A DNA stretch of 64,000 nucleotides, taken from positions 372,001 through 436,000 of the forward strand of contig JAIPJS010000001.1 in NCBI GenBank assembly GCA_021734025.1, in the 5' to 3' direction. Position numbers and translations under genes: made by a program. Shown here piece after piece: positions 61,254-64,000 of the stretch; the stretch's first letter is position 1; each line of letters begins with the position of its first letter. The DNA is from Candidatus Neomarinimicrobiota bacterium (lineage in GTDB: Bacteria; Fidelibacterota; JAANXI01). Under the pieces are notes generated by a model. The model saw nothing but the letters and a program-made list of their open reading frames with translations, ran no database searches and had not been told where the DNA came from.

Positions 61254-61308
61254 TCCCGCAACAGGGCGGGAACTCGGAATACGGGAGAGGGTCGGAAGGC
61301 TCTCTCCC
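61254..61308 (+). terminator. Two hairpins between fliC and flaG
   Basis: The first has the stem TCCCGC/GCGGGA (61254-61259, 61266-61271). The second has GGGAGAG/CTCTCCC (61283-61289, 61302-61308) with a 12-base loop. Neither is followed by a real T-run, so they may only reduce read-through from the abundant fliC message into flaG and fliD. Confidence 0.55.
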
Positions 61309-61334
61309 TATTCTGGTATATGAGAACAGGGGCT

Positions 61335-61730
61335 ATGATGAATGCAATAAAACCGATTGGTGATGCGACTGGCGGTTTTCCGGCAAAGTCAAATACTCAC
61401 CTGCATTCAGGGCAATTAAAGGTGAACAAGGTTATGGCGCCAAATCCGTCTGCTCATGTACAAAACTCCCAAAATTCGAATGCATCAAATGAAAATCCAC
61501 TCAGGCGCATGTCGGAAATACAGGGGATGATCCAGGATCTGAACAGTCAGGTGAATTATGTCCGGGAGAGTTTACACTTCCGGGTGCATGAGAGTAGCGG
61601 GCAGCTCGTGGTGGAGGTCCAGGATATGGCTACCGGTGAAATCATCCGCGCTATTCCCCCGGAGCAACTCCTGGATAGCCTCGGGAAAATCCGGGAAGCG
61701 GTCGGCGCTCTCGTGGACGCGGAGGTCTGA
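61335..61730 (+). CDS. flaG: FlaG family protein
   Basis: A small protein of about 131 residues from ATG 61335. The conserved C-terminal FlaG domain has LHFRVHESSGQLVVEVQDMATGEIIRAIPPEQLLD; the N-terminal 55 residues are variable. FlaG affects filament length in other bacteria. The ATG at 61320 is in frame but has no ribosome site; the ATGs at 61335 and 61338 follow AGGGG. It is directly upstream of fliD. Confidence 0.9.
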   Translation: MMNAIKPIGDATGGFPAKSNTHLHSGQLKVNKVMAPNPSAHVQNSQNSNASNENPLRRMSEIQGMIQDLNSQVNYVRESLHFRVHESSGQLVVEVQDMATGEIIRAIPPEQLLDSLGKIREAVGALVDAEV

Positions 61731-61732
61731 TC

Positions 61733-64000
61733 ATGGCGGACGGTGTGGCGAGTGTCAGTGGATTAGCGTCAGGGTTTGACTGGGCGAATATTGTCGCCCA
61801 GTTGATGGAAATTGAGCGGACCCCCATCCGCAGAATTGAGCGAAAGCAGTCTGAATACGAGGCCAAGATAAATCTCTGGCAGGATATTAACAGCCAGATC
61901 ACGAATCTACGATCCTCGGCAGATACACTCCGTACCGCAGACGCATTTAACAAATTTAACAGTAGTCTGAGCTCTTCATCCAGCACGGATGCTGAAGACC
62001 TTTTATCCATCTCAACTTCCGAAGATGCGTCAGTTGGATCATATGATATTACAATTAACCAGGTGGCACTAAAGCAGAAAATTTCTTCCCAAAGTTTTAC
62101 GGAAAAGGATACCGCCCTGAACCTCTCAGGGGAAATCCTTATTAACGGCAGTGTAGTTTCTGTCAATACGACCGATACGCTTCAAAATATCAAAAATAAA
62201 ATAAATACGGCCAATTCCGGCAGTACGGCCTCCGATGTGACCGCAACCATCCTGGAAACGGCGGATAATGATTTTCGGCTGGTCCTCACCAGCGACAACT
62301 CGGGGCGTGATGGGTTCGACCTGCTGGCAGCGGATAACACCACGTTATTGCAGGATATGGGGCTTGTTGACAGTACCAGTTCACTCCGATTCCAGACCAG
62401 TGACGGGGCAAAATCCAATGAGTTCTCCAATGCAAATACAGCTGTCGCCGATGTATTGGGCTTATCGAATGCCCAGAGCGGAAGCGTTACCATCGGCGGA
62501 CAGGCCATCTCTATCGACCTGGCGTCTGATTCTCTCGTGGACATTGCCAACGCCATAGATGGAGCGGCCGGGTTAAGCGCTTCAGTTGTTACAGAAGAGA
62601 ATGATGCCGGGGACACCGTATACCGGCTGGACGTATCCGGTTCAACATCGTTTACGGATTCAAATAATATCCTGCAGACACTCGGATTTGTGGAAAACGG
62701 ATTTTCATCCATCGCAGAAATCCATGCCAGTGATACCGCACTTCAGGCTACGTCCGTCGCGGGGGGCGGCGCAGTTACGTCGGCAACGACATTCGGAGAA
62801 ATAGATACCGGCGTAGACGCCAATGATGTAACGAATGGAGATACCATCTCAATCTCCGGAACAGACCATTCCGGGAATACGGTCTCGGGAACATTTACAA
62901 TTGCTGACACATCCACCGATACCATCGGCGATTTTCTTTCGGAGATCGAAAGCACCTTCGGTGGGAGCGGAGCAGTGGATGCGTACATCAGCGATGGCAC
63001 TGACGGCTTCACCGCCGGTACACTCGTTGTCGAAGACCAGGTCAGCGGCGACAGCCAGCTAAGTGTGGATATCACCTCCAATAATGAGGGCGGTGGCTCA
63101 CTGGACTTCGGAACGGTTAGCGTTGACACCGAGGGGCGCGCAATGGAGTTGCAATCCGGTACGGATGCTTCTCTCAATGTCGATGGCGTGACTATTACAC
63201 GCTCGGACAATACCATTACCGATGTCATCGAGGGAGTTACCCTTGACTTGCTGAGCGCCGATTCCGGGACCTCAATGGATTTATCTATTGGGCGGGATAC
63301 AGAAGCGATTACCAAAGAGGTAAACAAGTTTATTTCGAATTATAACAAGGTTATGGGCACCATCAGCCAGCAATTTTCCTATTCCGAAGAGGACGGTACC
63401 GGCGGGATGTTGTTCGGTGACGGGACGCTTCGGTCTGTGCAGTCCGATGTCCGGAATATAATCATTCAGCAGGTTGAAAATGTCGCGGAAGATTTCAGCA
63501 CCTTTGGTATGGTTGGAATCAATCTGGATAATGAAGGACAGCTCAGTCTGGACAAAACAGAGTTTACAGCAGCGCTTCAGAATAATTTCAATGATGTCCA
63601 ACGCCTTTTTATCGGGGATGGAACGTCTGAAAATAGTCAACTGCGGTATATCAATCATACCAGAGATACAAATGCCGGGGTGTACGAGGTGAACATTACC
63701 CAGGCGGCAACCAAAGCTGAAGTGCAGGGCATTGCAAACCTGAGCACCGGACTTACAAGTCAGCAGACTATTACACTCGAAGAGGGAACGGCAACCGCGG
63801 CGCTGACATTTGATGCCGGCACTGACATCGATGCAATCGTTGCCGCGCTGAATTCGGAGTTTGATACCGCCTATCAGGAAGCGTTCACGGAAGCAACAGG
63901 TCATTTAAATACGAGCGGCAGTGCGATCACTTCAAGTACAACATTGAATGAAATTGATACAACAGGAACTGCAACGAACGACCTGAGTGACGGCGAAAAA
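61733..64000 (+). CDS. fliD: Filament cap protein FliD (3' end outside window)
   Basis: Starts at ATG 61733, two bases after the flaG stop, and is open to the last base (756 codons). The N-terminal signature SVSGLASGFDWANIVAQLMEIERTPIRRIERKQ and later IKNKINTA, TKEVNKFISNYNKVM and FGMVGINLDNEGQLSLDKTEFTAAL are diagnostic for FliD. It is unusually long (over 756, compared with about 470 in enterics) because of Ser/Thr/Gly/Asp-rich beta-type insertions (about 195-500), and further repeats continue at the window end. It caps the filament; fliS probably follows outside. Confidence 0.93.
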   Translation, partial: MADGVASVSGLASGFDWANIVAQLMEIERTPIRRIERKQSEYEAKINLWQDINSQITNLRSSADTLRTADAFNKFNSSLSSSSSTDAEDLLSISTSEDASVGSYDITINQVALKQKISSQSFTEKDTALNLSGEILINGSVVSVNTTDTLQNIKNKINTANSGSTASDVTATILETADNDFRLVLTSDNSGRDGFDLLAADNTTLLQDMGLVDSTSSLRFQTSDGAKSNEFSNANTAVADVLGLSNAQSGSVTIGGQAISIDLASDSLVDIANAIDGAAGLSASVVTEENDAGDTVYRLDVSGSTSFTDSNNILQTLGFVENGFSSIAEIHASDTALQATSVAGGGAVTSATTFGEIDTGVDANDVTNGDTISISGTDHSGNTVSGTFTIADTSTDTIGDFLSEIESTFGGSGAVDAYISDGTDGFTAGTLVVEDQVSGDSQLSVDITSNNEGGGSLDFGTVSVDTEGRAMELQSGTDASLNVDGVTITRSDNTITDVIEGVTLDLLSADSGTSMDLSIGRDTEAITKEVNKFISNYNKVMGTISQQFSYSEEDGTGGMLFGDGTLRSVQSDVRNIIIQQVENVAEDFSTFGMVGINLDNEGQLSLDKTEFTAALQNNFNDVQRLFIGDGTSENSQLRYINHTRDTNAGVYEVNITQAATKAEVQGIANLSTGLTSQQTITLEEGTATAALTFDAGTDIDAIVAALNSEFDTAYQEAFTEATGHLNTSGSAITSSTTLNEIDTTGTATNDLSDGEK

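Noticed and set aside
61254-61308. Classical terminator after fliC
   Set aside because: The two stems have no T-run, so they are listed only as weak terminator-like hairpins.
62743-63327. A - strand open frame across fliD
   Set aside because: It mirrors the Ser/Thr/Gly/Asp-rich codons of the fliD insertions; fliD signatures on the + strand are clear.

Overview
The window is one almost continuous, single-strand flagellar and chemotaxis gene cluster of about 64 kb. Every gene I accept lies on the + strand, and I see no tRNA, rRNA, insertion sequence or CRISPR array. The host is a diderm: P-ring (flgI), L-ring (flgH) and rod-ring (flgJ) genes are present. FlhF/FlhG point to control of flagellar number or place. 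Sigma-54, sigma-28 and CsrA/FliW control sit side by side. The protein styles (CheD/CheX/HDOD chemotaxis set, FapA/DUF342, FliW plus a long CsrA, PF04734/GSCFA domains) suggest an uncultivated-type lineage near the FCB bacteria, but I cannot name it from sequence alone.

Layout. (1) 1-5301: end of a hybrid histidine kinase, then a sigma-28 promoter and a chemotaxis operon (cheR, cheD, HDOD, cheY-like, cheX, cheB) without cheA or cheW. (2) 5343-8965: sigma-54 promoter, small CxC protein, FapA-like protein, NtrC-type activator with a GAFTGA loop, strong terminator. (3) 9043-19176: sigma-54 promoter, then flgB, flgC, an unknown gene, fliE, F, G, H, I, J, a motE-like gene and fliK. (4) 19582-27099: sigma-54 promoter, then flgD, a flagellar-operon gene, flgE, motA, motB, fliL, fliM and a fliY/fliN-like gene. 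(5) 27503 to about 45424: sigma-54 promoter, then fliO, P, Q, R, flhB, A, F, G, a small membrane protein, fliA, three little-known genes and a block of unusual two-component proteins. (6) 45572-53865: sigma-54 promoter, then flgF, G, A, H, I, J, N, K, fliW, csrA and flgL. (7) 54088-59909: an octamer-repeat leader, a 1258-residue fusion (TPR, ceramidase-like hydrolase, sulfotransferase, GSCFA) and a TPR glycosyltransferase. (8) 60011-64000: sigma-28 promoter, flagellin with a CsrA-type leader, flaG, and fliD running off the end.

How it works together. The NtrC-type activator made in block 2 is the natural partner for five well-spaced -24/-12 sites that head the basal-body, hook and export operons. 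FliA, made in block 5, would then fire the GCCGATAA-type promoters before cheR and fliC. CsrA and FliW would match flagellin translation to export, because the fliC leader carries a GGA-loop hairpin plus a GGA-rich Shine-Dalgarno site.

The best candidate for a new system is block 7: a probable surface- or flagellin-glycan modification module whose main protein joins an amidohydrolase-type domain, a sulfotransferase and a GSCFA esterase-type domain, with a sharp base-composition break inside the gene. Other points of note are an inverted pair of about 100-bp intergenic repeats around block 4, a period-8 AACACNNN repeat family, a REC-pseudoREC-pseudoREC-STAS protein, and a kinase-like protein with no ATPase domain.
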